Below, piece after piece: positions 22,938 through 32,815 of a DNA stretch of 64,000 nt. The first letter of the stretch is position 1. Every line of letters starts with the position of its first letter. The DNA is taken from contig JACVVK020000388.1 of assembly GCA_018292915.2 (NCBI GenBank), positions 58,501 through 122,500 on the forward strand, given 5' to 3'. Source of the DNA: Batillaria attramentaria. Lineage: Eukaryota; Mollusca; Gastropoda; Batillariidae. The notes below the pieces were generated by a model. It had not been told where the DNA came from and ran no database searches. It worked only from the letters and a program-made list of their open reading frames with translations. A program made the translations under genes and the position numbers.

Positions 22938-24767
22938 CTAAGGAGTGACACAAAAAACAGGAGCAAAGTGATGTCCAAGATTCATTATATAAATTGCTCT
23001 GTCTGTTTTCAATGGGGCCGATTGCCAAACTGGCCCGTATTTCAGCCACCTAGGTTGTCGGCCTGGAGCCTCTCTTGTGAACACATACACGGGCGTGTCC
23101 AAGAGGGTGGCTGCAGCAAATATCTCAACCTCGGTGGCCCAAGTACGGTCGTTTCTCATGTTTGATGTCGCGACGTAATTTTCACGTGCGCCTCGTTCCG
23201 TAGAAGCGTTTGTCATTCTTTTCAATCCAATCGCAAATGATATTTCGGAATTCCTTATATTTCGACTCAGTCCCCAAAACAACAAAGCTCACAGACCGGA
23301 AAAAACAATTCCCATCTCCTTTTACGCTAACGCTATCGAGAGGTGTAGCCGTAATGTCAACTTCAACACTTTCCCTTGAGGGGTGCCGCCTGAAAAGGTC
23401 TGGGGAAATTCAAACTGGAGGCCCGATCCTTTTGCCAGGCACCATCAACGGGGTGGAACTTCATTCTCAATGGCGGCTGGCAAGAGGGGTCAGCCTGTGG
23501 ATGATAGGAGGGGTCAGCCTGTGGAGCATGGGAGGGGTCAGCCTGTGGATGATAGGAGGGGTCAGCCTGTGGATGATAGGAGGGGTCAGCCTGTGGAGCA
23601 TGGGAGGGGTCAGCCTGTGGAGTATGGGAGGGGTCAGCCTGTGGATGATAGGAGGGGTCAGCCTGTGGAGCATGGGAGGGGTCAGCCTGTGGATGATAGG
23701 AGGGGTCAGCCTGTGGAGCATGGGAGGGGTCAGCCTGTGGATGATAGGAGGGGTCAGCCTGTGGAGCATGGGAGGGGTCAGCGTTGTCCTGTGTACGATC
23801 ATGGAACAATTTGACGTTGCTGATATTGTAGAGATTCTTCAGTATTTTCCCACTTTTAGTGTTCTTCAGTTGAAGTCGACCCTCGGCAACACACTTATGA
23901 CCTCATATGGCCCGACGAATCTTGGTGCCATCTTGCCTCCCATTCTGTGTACTCGTGCAGCATTGATGATTAAGACTTTGTCTCCGATGCGGAACCCGTG
24001 GTCATATGCACGCCTGCTGTCATAGTACTCTTTCTGCTTCTTCTGCGCCCTTGAAATGTTTTCACCAATTTGTTCTTGACTTCCTCGTGAATCCCCTTCA
24101 TAGTGTCCATGATTTCTTCGTTCAGATCTTGCTCGTTGGCATCACCAGTGACGTCAAATGGTAGTTTTGCCTGCTCACCATACAATGCCAAAAAGGGTGA
24201 AAACTGTGTAGACTTGTGAACGGATGTTCGGTAGGCGAACAGGGCTGCTGGCAAGAGTTCATCCCAATCATCATTGTCTGTGATCTTTACCAAAGTGTCT
24301 TTGAGTGTCCTATTGTCCCTCTCCCGTTGGCCGTTCGTCTCAGGGTGGTAGGCCGAAGAAATGCGATGGTTGATATTGAAACGGTCGGTGAGAATATCAA
24401 GCGCAAAGTTAATGAACTCACGGCCTTGGTCAGTTATGAGGGAATCAAACGCGCCAAAGATGCAGATGGTTTCGTACATGAATCTGGCAACTTCCTCTGA
24501 ACTCTTGCACGGGATGGCCTTGGCAACGGGAAACTTTGTAAAGTGGTCTGTGAGGGCAACAATGTACTGGTTACCTCTGTCAGTGACCTGCAAAGGTCCT
24601 ATGATGTCCATTCCAACGAGGCTCCACTTCTTTTTGGGCACTGGGATGGGGTGAAGCGGTGCTGCTGGCTTCTTTCTGCAAGCGTTCATGTTCTGGCACA
24701 CACAGCATGATCTGCAGTAGTCTTCAACCTCCTGTTTCATTCCATGCCAGAAGTAACGCTCCAAGAC
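22938..24767 (-). pseudogene. Ginger1 transposase exon 2: integrase core, GPY motif, repeat linker, OTU protease
   Basis: In order: VLERYFWHGMKQEVEDYC and CRSCCVCQ (zinc Cys pair), GMDIIGPL (first D), SLITDQGREF (second D), AYHPETNGQRERDN (catalytic E), RFVGPYEV (GPY/F). Then KSGKILKNLYNISNVK and 8-residue repeats Q-A-D-P-S-Y-H-P / S-H-A-P, then VKGDGNCFFRS with the OTU Asp and Cys, and TWATEVEIFAAATLL, LGHHFAPVF with the OTU His. Frame breaks occur near 24064-24074, 23873 and 23183-23205. It cuts and pastes its own element if intact; the copy as read is dead. Confidence 0.82.
23484..23784 (+). repeat. 24-bp coding minisatellite, ~12.5 copies
   Basis: The unit is gtcagcctgtggatgatagg plus aggg, alternating with a variant reading gagcatggg. 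All three minus-strand frames stay open through it; the transposase frame gives an 8-residue repeat rich in Pro, His, Asp and Ser. No frame-breaking unit is present. Confidence 0.95.
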
Positions 24768-24863
24768 CTAGAGAGAAAAAAGAGTAATGAAATATTTATA
24801 AATACTATGTCTTAAAGATAACTGGTAGATAACAGTGTGTGTGTGTGTGGGGGGGGGGGGTGT

Positions 24864-24894
<31 letters not shown>

Positions 24895-25122
24895 CCAGCA
24901 AAGGAAATGTCTTCAATCCGGAAAATGTCCGTTATATACCGAAGACATCGGCTATACCGGAAAATTTACGTTATATACGGAGTCATCGGATATAACGTCC
25001 ACCAGGACAAAAGTGGCCGCTATATCCGATGTGTTGGTTATACCAGACATACCAGAAACACACAAAACCTCGTTCCCATTCTAAAGCCTGTTAAAACTGG
25101 GAGTACAAAAACGGGTGCTCAC
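24768..25122 (-). other. Intron of the Ginger1 transposase
   Basis: 355 bp, gtgagc to ctctctag. Splicing gives K-K-V-L-E-R-Y-F-W-H, the normal integrase spacing between the H-H and C-C pairs. It contains a GT/G run and a GA run near 24835-24893. Confidence 0.75.
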
Positions 25123-25396
25123 CTTCTTATAAGTCTTGTTCATCCCCAAATGTCCTCCGCTCACATAGTTGTCATGAAACTCTTGCAATATCTCTGGAAC
25201 CTGGTTCCTCTTTGCCACGAGGATTCCGTCGTGGTAGAGCACATCCTCTCGAATTGTGTATTTTGCAGCAGTCTTTCTCAACTGTCTCTTTTTAACTTTA
25301 GTCACATCACGGGTTTTCCCCTTTCGCGGTCAGAGGGTAAGTGCCATTTTCAAATAGTTCAACACGTTGTCATACAGAGTGTCGTCCATGATGATA
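25123..25396 (-). pseudogene. Ginger1 transposase exon 1 (zinc-finger N-part)
   Basis: It starts at MDDTLYDNVLNYL (ATG near 25394), then NGTYP in another frame and VKKRQLRKTAAKYTIRED, LYHDGILVAKRNQVPEILQE, FHDNYVSGGHLGMNKTYKK. The two histidines of the H2C2 finger are in the last phrase. The donor AAGAAG|gtgagc joins the next exon in frame. A -1 near 25341-25350 and a +1 near 25313-25321 break the reading; both are at homopolymers. Confidence 0.8.
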
Positions 25397-25579
25397 GTCA
25401 ATGAAAAACGAAGACTGGTTGACGGAATGAATTGTCGTGTACTTATAATTATAGGCATGTTTGACACGAGTCACGTGACGTGTCAAGAAGCGTGGCGATG
25501 TTTGACACGAGTCACGTGACGTGTCAAGAAGCGTGGCGACCGTTTTCTCATCCCACAAAAAAAAAAAAAAAGAGAAAAC

Positions 25580-25763
25580 AAATCTAAACTTTTAAAAGTG
25601 ATTTAACTTCGTAGATTTGCCGTTCTATGTAGCCTATACTTTTGTTTTTTAGTGGCGACCGTTTTCCTCATCCCACAAAAAAAAGAGAAAATAAAAAACA
25701 AAAGTATAGGCTACATAGAACGGCAAATCTACGAAGTTAAATCACTTTTAAAAGTTTAGATTT
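25580..25763. repeat. 72-bp perfect inverted repeat with ~40-bp spacer
   Basis: Arms at 25580-25651 and 25692-25763 are exact complements. The spacer and the sequence just before the left arm share gtggcgaccgttttc and tcatcccacaaaa. Just upstream, 25458-25539 holds a 41-bp unit (gacacgagtcacgtgacgtg) in two copies. Confidence 0.9.
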
Positions 25764-25848
25764 GACACTGTAACCTTGACCCAGTTCAAGATCATCTTGA
25801 ATAACATCTCTGTACAAAAATGAAATAATTATACATATAACGAAAGAG

Positions 25849-25849
<1 letters not shown>

Positions 25850-25931
<82 letters not shown>
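25850..25931 (+). repeat. (GT)n microsatellite
   Basis: About 40 GT units inside Ginger1, followed by GCGT variants and a (GA)n tract at 26041-26075. Confidence 0.95.
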
Positions 25932-25934
<3 letters not shown>

Positions 25935-26038
25935 GTGCGTGCGTGCGTGAGTGAGTGTGCACGCGTGCGTGAGTGCGTGCATAATGTGTGTGTGTGTGTG
26001 TGTTTGAGAGATGGGGGGGAGGAGAGAAAGTGTGGGGG

Positions 26039-26076
<38 letters not shown>

Positions 26077-26119
26077 GAGAGATCCAGAGTCACGTTTTCT
26101 ACTGAGTTGACACACACTA

Positions 26120-26342
26120 TAACAATAAAGTTAAAAATAAATACTGACTACATTGGTTAGAAAAGAGGGGGACCACTTCGAGAGGGGGCCTATTTTGGAT
26201 GCGAGGGGGGACCAAAATCGCCCAGGGGGACCAGTCGAAAACGAGGCTGGATGTCTAAGGGGGGACCATTATAGAGCAGTTTTTGCCACGAATTGGTCCC
26301 CCGGGGGACTACTTCAGAGGGGGGACCGGACCGGATCCTACA
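26120..26342 (-). repeat. Ginger1 right TIR
   Basis: Inverted match of the left TIR, with the same GGTCCCCC series, seen as gggggacc on the plus strand. Confidence 0.9.
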
Positions 26343-26629
26343 CCGGTAACGCCTTGTGGTGTATTTATATTCACGTTTGCGACTCTTGAAAACGGCTGTA
26401 ATTAGATGTTTATGATGTTTCTGGTTTCTGTACAACTTCTCACGGTTGTGTTCTCGATAGCCTCGCGGTACTCTTTATTTCGGCTTACACACTACCGTCA
26501 AAGACCATCTACGGTCTTTGCTACCGTGTTTGTTGGTAACTAGATACTGCGGAAGTCACCTGCTTGGAATCTGTTCCGTTTTTGTTTTTTTTCTTTTCTT
26601 TTCTTTTCAAAACCAACCATCCAACCCAC

Positions 26630-26774
26630 CTCAAAGTCGCAGTAGTTAGTCTCCTCCAGTGTCTCCAGCGCCTGGTGGAAGAGTGAGTCCTCGAAGTGCT
26701 CATCGGTCAGGTGCTCCAGGACATCCGCCTGAACGTCCCTCTCCACGAAATGACCAGCAGACTGGATGTCGTAT
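26630..26774 (-). CDS. Hemocyanin exon v24, FU-h between CuA and CuB
   Basis: Acceptor atgtag|ATACGA, donor GACTTTGAG|gtgggt, phase 0. It encodes YDIQSAGHFVERDVQADVLE, HLTDEHFEDSLFHQALETLE and NYCDFE. The intron after DFE is shared with v6 of FU-e. That intron is about 5.8 kb and contains the Ginger1-type transposon. Confidence 0.94.
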
Positions 26775-26919
26775 CTACATGATACAGAAACACGCGAAGA
26801 AAATCAGCGTAAATCCCACAGTCTAGCACCAGATTGTTTGTTCAGTTCATTTCTACCGTCATCTGAAAAGAAGGGCTAAGTGTTGTTGTTGTTGTTGTTG
26901 TTGTTGTTTGCTGTCACAA

Positions 26920-27408
26920 CTCTTTCCCGGCTCCATTGGTGTTCCTCCCTAGTAATGGGTGGAATCCACGGAGGGCTAGGAAGTTGGGGCAATTTTTTTT
27001 TAAATTATTATTATTATTATACATGATGATGGAGATGAGGATGATAGTAAGATGATGCTATGGAGGTCCGTGTGGTTTGAGACCGCGGGACAGGGCCGCA
27101 TTCCACGCTTCCTGTCATCAATACCCCGGCATTAACCAGGCCCGGGAACTACGGCACCTGCGGTGCCGGCCGTGTAATCATCCACATCATAAGACGTGTC
27201 ATACCAAGGGAAGCACCCCAAAGTCGCACCCGTGAAGTGGGTGAAGCTCGGCTGTGTGGCAACAGCCTCCCCATTGGGCCCACAGCACACCCGCTGTGGG
27301 TAGGAGCCGACCTAGGTAGGAAAAATCCCGCTTGCCTCGGCTGGGACTCGAACCCGATTCTCTCTGTCCATAGTCCGAAGTGCTAACCACTACCACTACG
27401 AGGGCTGG
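26920..27408 (-). mobile_element. SINE family B copy, near full length
   Basis: The tRNA-like head (agtggttagcacttcgga on minus, then gggttcgagtcccagccgag) is at the high end; the body ends at ggaacaccaatggagccggg. The head box and body are shared with copies at 42252, 43200, 55810 and 56955. Confidence 0.85.
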
Positions 27409-27439
27409 TATCAAGCCGCTGAAAGCCGTTTTCTCTACT

Positions 27440-27680
27440 CAGGACATTCACTGGGCAGGCTTTCGTCTCACAAAGTGGTTAGCCGCGAAAGAGTCCGCCA
27501 TTGCTTGTGCCACGAAAAAGCGTGATTTTCGTGAGTCTTGCATTTGGTAGGGCGAGATGCATGCCAGGGGGATAGCACGAGGAGGCAAGCTGCCAGTGAA
27601 CCTATGACTTTTCGCGAGAGGCAAAGGTGACGTAAGTGGATTTGGGCAAAACAGAAAGTAGACTAGCAATACTCCAATGG
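27440..27680. repeat. Dispersed repeat shared with 47670-47910
   Basis: Shared phrases aaaaagcgtgattttcgtga, gaggcaagctgccagtgaa and aaaacagaaagtagact in the same order and orientation. No ORF. Confidence 0.65.
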
Positions 27681-27930
27681 GGCTTGAGCGAAAAGGGAGA
27701 CATTCAAATGTTTTTACCTCCTCTCAGGTACGTACCTTGAAGGTAATATTTGTTTCTAGACTGACAGCATTTTTGGGGGTGACTATGATGCCTGAGGTTA
27801 ATATAGGGAATATACAGTATAGGCATTTGAGGCTTCGTGCATCGGTATTGTTTGACCAGTACATACAAAGGATCCACAAGATGTAATTCAATCAGTCAGT
27901 TACAGTTTTCCCAAGTGCCTGTCCTATGGG

Positions 27931-28112
27931 CACTGGGGAGCCGGGGTGGTCGAATGGTAGAGCGTTGGACTTCTAATGCTCGGGTCGTGAGTTCGATCCC
28001 GGCTGAGGCCAAATATTGTGCTGGCTTTTTCATCGTTGCCCCGTCTTTGATATCACCCTATGTGGTGGAAAAGGACGTTAAAAAACCCCTAAACACCCAC
28101 CCACCCACCCAC
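27931..28112 (+). mobile_element. SINE family A copy, full length
   Basis: Starts ggggagccggggtggtcgaa, ends aaacacccacccacccaccc. The first 75 bp look like a tRNA with A and B boxes. Confidence 0.9.
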
Positions 28113-28211
28113 CCCATGTGCACTGCGGAAAGACTTCCAGGCTTACGTCTCAAAAATTCGCTTATGGTTCCGAACCATTGTTTGTTTGTTTGTTTGTTTT
28201 TTTTGTTTTTT

Positions 28212-28449
28212 GTTGCCCCAACTTTTTGCCAGTTCCAGTGGTGTTCCTCCCAGGTCATGGGGTGGAACCCACGGAGGACTCGGAAGCTGGGACAATTTTT
28301 ATTTTGCATGATGATGGAGATGATGATGATAGTAAGATGATGCTACTGAGGTTTGGGACTGCGGGACAGGGCCGCATTCCACGCTTCCTGTCATCAATAT
28401 CCCGGCATTAACCAGGCCCGGGAACTACGGCAACCTGCGGTGCCCGGAC
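28212..28449 (-). mobile_element. SINE family B, truncated
   Basis: Only the body is present, without the tRNA-like head. It stops 31 bp from the donor of hemocyanin v23. Confidence 0.8.
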
Positions 28450-28480
28450 GGTTCCGCTCCATTGTTGACCACACACTTAC

Positions 28481-28749
28481 GTTCCGAAAGGATTGGTGCC
28501 GTGGCTATCGGTGAAGAGTTGCGGCAGCCCTTGGCGGGTCTTGTCCAGTCCCAGTAGGGGATGCCCACGACGGATCCCTTCTCCTTCAGGGCTCTCTCGA
28601 ACTGCACGGTCAGCAGACGATGCCAGTGTGGAAGGACTGGCATCCCGTGCTGGCAGCACGAATACTTGTTGGCGCTTTTTCTGGGCAAAGTCCAGGCGCT
28701 CCGTGGAAGCTCGCATATTTGCCTCGAAGCCGTTAGGTCCGTGGTCATT
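28481..28749 (-). CDS. Hemocyanin exon v23, FU-h CuA site (frame breaks)
   Basis: Acceptor atctag|AATGAC, donor GGAAC|gtaagt. Pieces: NDHGPNGFEA, then ASFHGAPGLCPE, then SANKYSCCQHGMPVLPHWHR, VQFERALKEKGSVVGIPYWD, then LPQLFTDSHGTNPFG. The three CuA histidines and C-x-H are present. Three -1 events are needed, all in short runs: 28711-28716, 28674-28683 (A run) and 28525-28532 (G run). Their sum is three, so exon phases are unchanged. A SINE fragment ends 31 bp below the donor. Confidence 0.87.
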
Positions 28750-28779
28750 CTAGATACAAATAATAATAATAATATAATG

Positions 28780-28904
28780 GGTGGGGGGGAGTTTAACGCC
28801 TTTTCCTTCACTTATGGGTGATATCAAAGACGGGAAGGCCAGCACAGACATTTGACCCCAATCGGAATTCCAGTGCTTGTCCCATTCGGCTATCCGGCTC
28901 CCCT
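28780..28904 (-). mobile_element. SINE family A copy, internally shortened
   Basis: It lacks the caacgagaaaaa segment and lies about 30 bp upstream of the v23 acceptor. Confidence 0.75.
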
Positions 28905-29070
28905 CAACATCATCATCATCATCTTATCCCAACATGTACACTAAACACACAGGACAACATCAAACAATCATCATCATCATTATCATCATCGTCGTCATCG
29001 TCGTCATCGTCGTCGTCGTCGTCATCGTCGTTATTGTCCACTGAATAACGCACATAAATCTTTCTTTTAC
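28905..29070. repeat. ATC/GTC trinucleotide-rich tract
   Basis: Runs of catcat and cgtcgt at 28906-28924 and 28969-29035 in the intron between v22 and v23. Confidence 0.85.
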
Positions 29071-29195
29071 CTGCAGTTTGTAGAGGGCGTTCGTCAGGCT
29101 GTTGACTTCCTCCAGGGTCAAGGACGACACCTCGCTACGGACAAGGTCGCCGAAATCAGTCGGGCGAGGGTCGTCATAGTGAACACGGCCATCTT
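29071..29195 (-). CDS. Hemocyanin exon v22, FU-g/h linker and FU-h start
   Basis: Acceptor ccacag|AAGATG, donor CTGCAG|gtaaaa, phase 0. It encodes DGRVHYDDPRPTDFGDLVRS and EVSSLTLEEVNSLTNALYKL, ending in Q. It is equivalent to v11 of FU-f. Confidence 0.9.
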
Positions 29196-29597
29196 CTGTG
29201 GTTACACATGAAGGACATGCTCATTCAAACGTAACGACGAGTTTAAATTTCTGTTTTTATCTACACTCGTCGCTAAAAGCTAGGGACCAATCTAGCAATT
29301 TCGGGTATTGTCGTAAAATGGTTCGCAGTTGGTAAACGTGTCAAGATCAAAAATTCACAGTCTTGTTCACAACATGTCAGACTACGTTGGGACATAAAAT
29401 GTTGGGAGCAAGAAAATGTTGCTCGTTCCATGAAGGACATCCTAGCTCAGGTTGAACGACTCAGCAAAAATGTCCAAAATTCGATCCAAATTATCGCGGG
29501 TAATCCCTCACCACAACGCAAACCACAGCAAGTTTTTTTTTGTTTTTTTTTTTTTTGGGGGGGGGGGGGTTAAATGGTCATGTGCCTGTGGGGGTGG

Positions 29598-29830
29598 TGA
29601 CACGTCATTTCAGCGCCCCAACATTTCAGCGCCACCAATTCAGCGCGACGACTTTTCAGCGCAGTACATTTCAGCGCCGTACATTTCAGGGCCATACAGC
29701 GCCTCCCCCTCCGAGTGAATAGCCGGGGGCTTGGTGGGGGCGAGGGGGTGGCTGTTAGCGGCGTCCTTTTGACTGCTTTGCAAGATAATTTGTCATTAAA
29801 GTTTAACTTGTTAAAGAAATGTGTTTAGCT

Positions 29831-29882
<52 letters not shown>

Positions 29883-29992
29883 ATCGTTTGGCGCTGAAAT
29901 GTACGGCGCTGAAATGTACGGCGCTGAAAAGTCGTCGCGCTGAAATGGTGGCGCTGAAATGTTGGCGCTGAAATGGTGGCGCTGAAGTGTCA
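29598..29992. mobile_element. MITE with ~105-bp TIRs made of an iterated motif
   Basis: Both ends start tgacac and carry six or seven copies of TTTCAGCGC spaced 11-17 bp, in matching order when one arm is inverted. The centre has a long (CT)n run (29835-29882). No ORF. It lies in the intron between v21 and v22. Confidence 0.85.
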
Positions 29993-30067
29993 TGGAAACC
30001 CCTGACACATCATTGGTGAGTCTTCATAGAGGTACGCGTGTGTTTGCCAGTGGCCCTTAACTTCCTA

Positions 30068-30226
30068 CAGCCGCGATAGCTAAACGGTTGAGCGTTTGCA
30101 CTTTCAAAGCACGGGCCGTGAGTTGGAATTCCGTCTGGGGCCAAATATTTGTGCTGCCTTTTTCTCGTTGCTCAGTCTTTGATAGCACACATATGTGGTG
30201 GAAAAAGGACGTTAAACCCTCAAACC
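30068..30226 (+). mobile_element. SINE family A copy, divergent head
   Basis: Head cgcgatagctaaacggttga then ggggccaaatatttgtgctg and ggaaaaaggacgttaaaccc. Confidence 0.8.
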
Positions 30227-30397
30227 GCAACCCTAACCCTTATAATTCCTGGGGAAGAATATGGGTCACTGATAAGGAGTTAACGTGCTTCCTTGCATGC
30301 GTCATGTATTAGTTCAGCCAGTATCGATTTTTTTTTTTTTTAACCATCAGCCCTATTACTGTCGATACCCAACCACAGACATAAATTTCAAACTCAC

Positions 30398-30674
30398 CTT
30401 ATGCCAGGAACGAAGCTGACAGAGGGAGCCTCGATGAGGTGAGGATCTAGCTCTGTGCCGTTGACGCTCCTGATGTGTATCTGTACATGGTAGTCGGAGT
30501 CGGGGCGGAGGTGCATCTGCTGGAACACTTTGGTGACGTCATACTTGAAGAGACGGTCGAACCGCCAGGGCATCTCCCAAGGGACCGCCCAGGATTGCGA
30601 AGGTTGCCGGCAAGTTTGCAACGGTCGTGGGAATCGCACAAATCGAATGTGACATCAGCGCTGGTTTCAATACC
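30398..30674 (-). CDS. Hemocyanin exon v21, end of FU-g (frame breaks)
   Basis: Acceptor ttctag|GGTATT, donor ATAAG|gtgagt. It reads [19 protein letters not shown], then [10 protein letters not shown] in a second frame, then [51 protein letters not shown] in a third. +1 events fit at about 30601-30607 and 30574-30580, and a third beside the donor (30398-30405) would restore the phase-1 linker join to v22. It fuses the regions of v9 and v10. Confidence 0.86.
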
Positions 30675-31983
30675 CTAGAATGAATAAAGAGAAGCACTAC
30701 GAACTGCCGAATTATACAATACAGGGCGCGGTGACCTATGAGCTGTGACCTCAAAATGCACAAGGTCCCATCTTTAATGTCTTACTTAGCTCCTCACCAC
30801 TGCTATCTTTTTTGGTTTTATCTGGCTCATTCCAACCTATTCTTTGTTTTGGGTTTTATCACTGGTACTTGTTCTTGGTTTTTAATTGTCTCTGTCTATC
30901 CTTTATCATTTCTACTCAGTCGTGGTGTGTGTGTGGTGTGTGTGTGTGTGTGGTGTGTGTTGCTGTGTGTGGGTGTGTGTGTGTGGTGTGTGTGTGGTGT
31001 GTGTGGTGTGTGCTCTTTTCCTTTTTTTAGTTGTTTTTACGTAGTGTACACTGAGTGAATGTTTTTTGTTTGTTTTTTTAACTTCGCGTTTAGAATGTAG
31101 GCGCCTAGAGCTGGTTCCCCGGGGATAGGCGCCCTATAAATACTATTATTATTATTATTATCTACTGGGATCGTCCATACAGTGTCGCCTAAGCTATCTT
31201 TGCGGCAAAACGAGGTTGTTGTGTTATATTTCTCACAGAACCCCTCAACAGCTCTCAGGCCAGACCTTCACGATTTCCGGCTTGAATTTTTTGTCCTTGC
31301 CCCATCTTTAATCTCCCTGGAGTGATGGAGACAGGCTTTAGGCAACTAACAAAAAAAACAAAAAAAATCACTCAATCTGGTCCATCCGCCACAAGCATGT
31401 GCAGAAGCAAACAGAATCCGAAACACAAGAACTGAGCTGCCGGGTGTGTGTGTGTAGGGGAGGGGGGGGGGGGGGGGCGACTATGTTGAAGAATGACTGG
31501 TGAAAAGTTGCTTGTATCGAGGCTACAAACTTTTCAAACGACCATCGTAATCTTAGAATTTCTTGGGGGGGGGGGGGGGATTGGAGGGGGGGGGGGGTTG
31601 GGGGGGGGGGGTTGGAGGGGGGGGGGGCTAATGCTACAACTGTAATGCTTACATATCGTTCTCAGCTGTTTTTCGTGGTATCTATCATCACACTACATAG
31701 ATTACCTGGCCATTGACAGCGTCTGCAGTGCTAGCCGACAGAAGCGTCAGAAAGTGTACTCGATGACGAAGCGACCACACTGATCGCTCCAGTAGTGAAA
31801 CTACAGTCGTAGAATTTGCATTTTCCACCGCTCGCGCAAGGTGTAAACAACATCGTCCCGCATTAAGAACTGTACCAATCATCAAGATAAAATATTTCGA
31901 GCGAACAAGCTCACTCACGAGCGAAACTGTTCCCAGACTTAAGTTGACTATAGCAAAGAAGAAAATTAGCCCGTTCGATCATA
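30675..31983. other. Intron between v20 and v21, non-coding
   Basis: No exon. GT-rich imperfect tract at 30920-31010, G runs at 31460-31630, and a 31084-31160 repeat (ggcgcctagagctggttccc, ATT tail) shared inverted with 46795-46870. 31860-31975 resembles 45950-46060. Confidence 0.55.
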
Positions 31984-32143
31984 GGGGGTTTAACGTCCTT
32001 TTTCACCACATACGGATGATATCAAAGACGGGGCAACGATGAAAAAGCCAGCACAAATATTTGGCCCCAGCCGGGATTCGAACGCACGACCCTAGCATTA
32101 GAAGTTCCACGCTCTAACCATTCGGGCCACCCCGGCTCCCCGT
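31984..32143 (-). mobile_element. SINE family A copy beside the v20 donor
   Basis: Full-length-looking copy in the gene's orientation; its head ends 21 bp from the v20 donor. Confidence 0.85.
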
Positions 32144-32164
32144 TGATCAAAGAAAGCAACTAAC

Positions 32165-32389
32165 GTGCAGCATGAAGTTTCAGGAAGACGCGGTCCTCGT
32201 GTCGCCTCTCTTCCAAGAGCTCCTCAAAGCTCAGCAATGGCATACCATACCGTGGAAGTTGAGGTCATCGTCACGGTAGCTAGCTGTACTGCTCATAGTT
32301 GAAGGCGTCTATGCCGCGAGCGTAGTCGCGGCACGACGATGATCGGGGTTCACGTCCCAGTTGAACGGCTCGAGAGGCATCAACAGCTC
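32165..32389 (-). CDS. Hemocyanin exon v20, FU-g core (several frame breaks)
   Basis: Acceptor acccag|GAGCTG, donor CTGCAC|gttagt. Homology runs ELLMPLEPFNWDVNP, DYARGIDAFNYEQY, YRDDDLNFHGM, then the helix rich in E-E-L-L-E-E-R-R, DRVF and FMLH, but these pieces lie in different frames. I place a -1 near 32325, a 4-bp AGCT duplication at 32278-32285, and +1 events at 32240-32252, 32223-32229 and 32175-32180. They sum to a multiple of three, so entry and exit phases still match. A SINE ends 21 bp below the donor. Confidence 0.85.
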
Positions 32390-32576
32390 CTGGGTGATGA
32401 AGAAGCAGAAGAAGAAGAAAAGAAAAAAATGAAAGGATACGGCGGTTATGATGTTTGTCCTAAAGAAGAACGCGTATGTTGAGATAACCTCTAGGTTCTT
32501 TCTTCTTTTTTTTCTCTCTTCCTCACTGCCTTTGGAAGTGAATCTCTGACTTGGGCGTTGCGCGGCGTTAAGACCC

Positions 32577-32628
<52 letters not shown>

Positions 32629-32650
32629 CGACTGACTGACTGACTGACTA
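32577..32650 (+). repeat. (AACT)n(GACT)n microsatellite
   Basis: About 13 AACT-type units followed by GACT units. Confidence 0.95.
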
Positions 32651-32815
32651 GGGTGTGCGAATGTCCTAAAGTCCTTTTCCACCATGTATGGGTGATATCG
32701 AAGACGGGGGCAACGAGAAAAAGGCTAGCACAAATACCTAGCCCCAGGTGGAATTCGAACTTACGACCCAAGCATTGAAGGTCCAGCGCTCTACCATTCG
32801 GCTATACCCGCTCCC
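32651..32815 (-). mobile_element. SINE family A copy
   Basis: It follows the tetranucleotide array directly, with head toward 32815. Confidence 0.85.

Larger units (their letters stand above)
21818..26342 (-). mobile_element. Ginger1-type DNA transposon, 4.5 kb
   Basis: The element is bounded by CCGG at 21814-21817 and 26343-26346 and by TIRs of about 231 and 223 bp beginning tgtag-c/g-atccggtccgg. Inside, on the minus strand, are a Gypsy-like integrase with H2C2 zinc finger, DDE residues and G-P-Y motif, a repeat-coded linker and an OTU protease domain. TIRs, a CCGG duplication, GPY/F and a C-terminal OTU are the stated hallmarks of Ginger1 elements. There is no reverse transcriptase, so it is not a Ty3/Gypsy provirus. 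The coding part has several indels. Confidence 0.88.

Noticed and set aside
23970..25305. Ty3/Gypsy retrotransposon or domesticated GIN1-type host gene
   Set aside because: No reverse transcriptase or LTRs; TIRs, CCGG borders and an OTU domain fit a Ginger1 DNA transposon, and the frame is broken, so a working host gene is unlikely.
27931..28010. tRNA genes at the heads of the SINEs
   Set aside because: A and B boxes are present, but the heads continue into a shared SINE body, are repeated many times, and do not keep a full cloverleaf.
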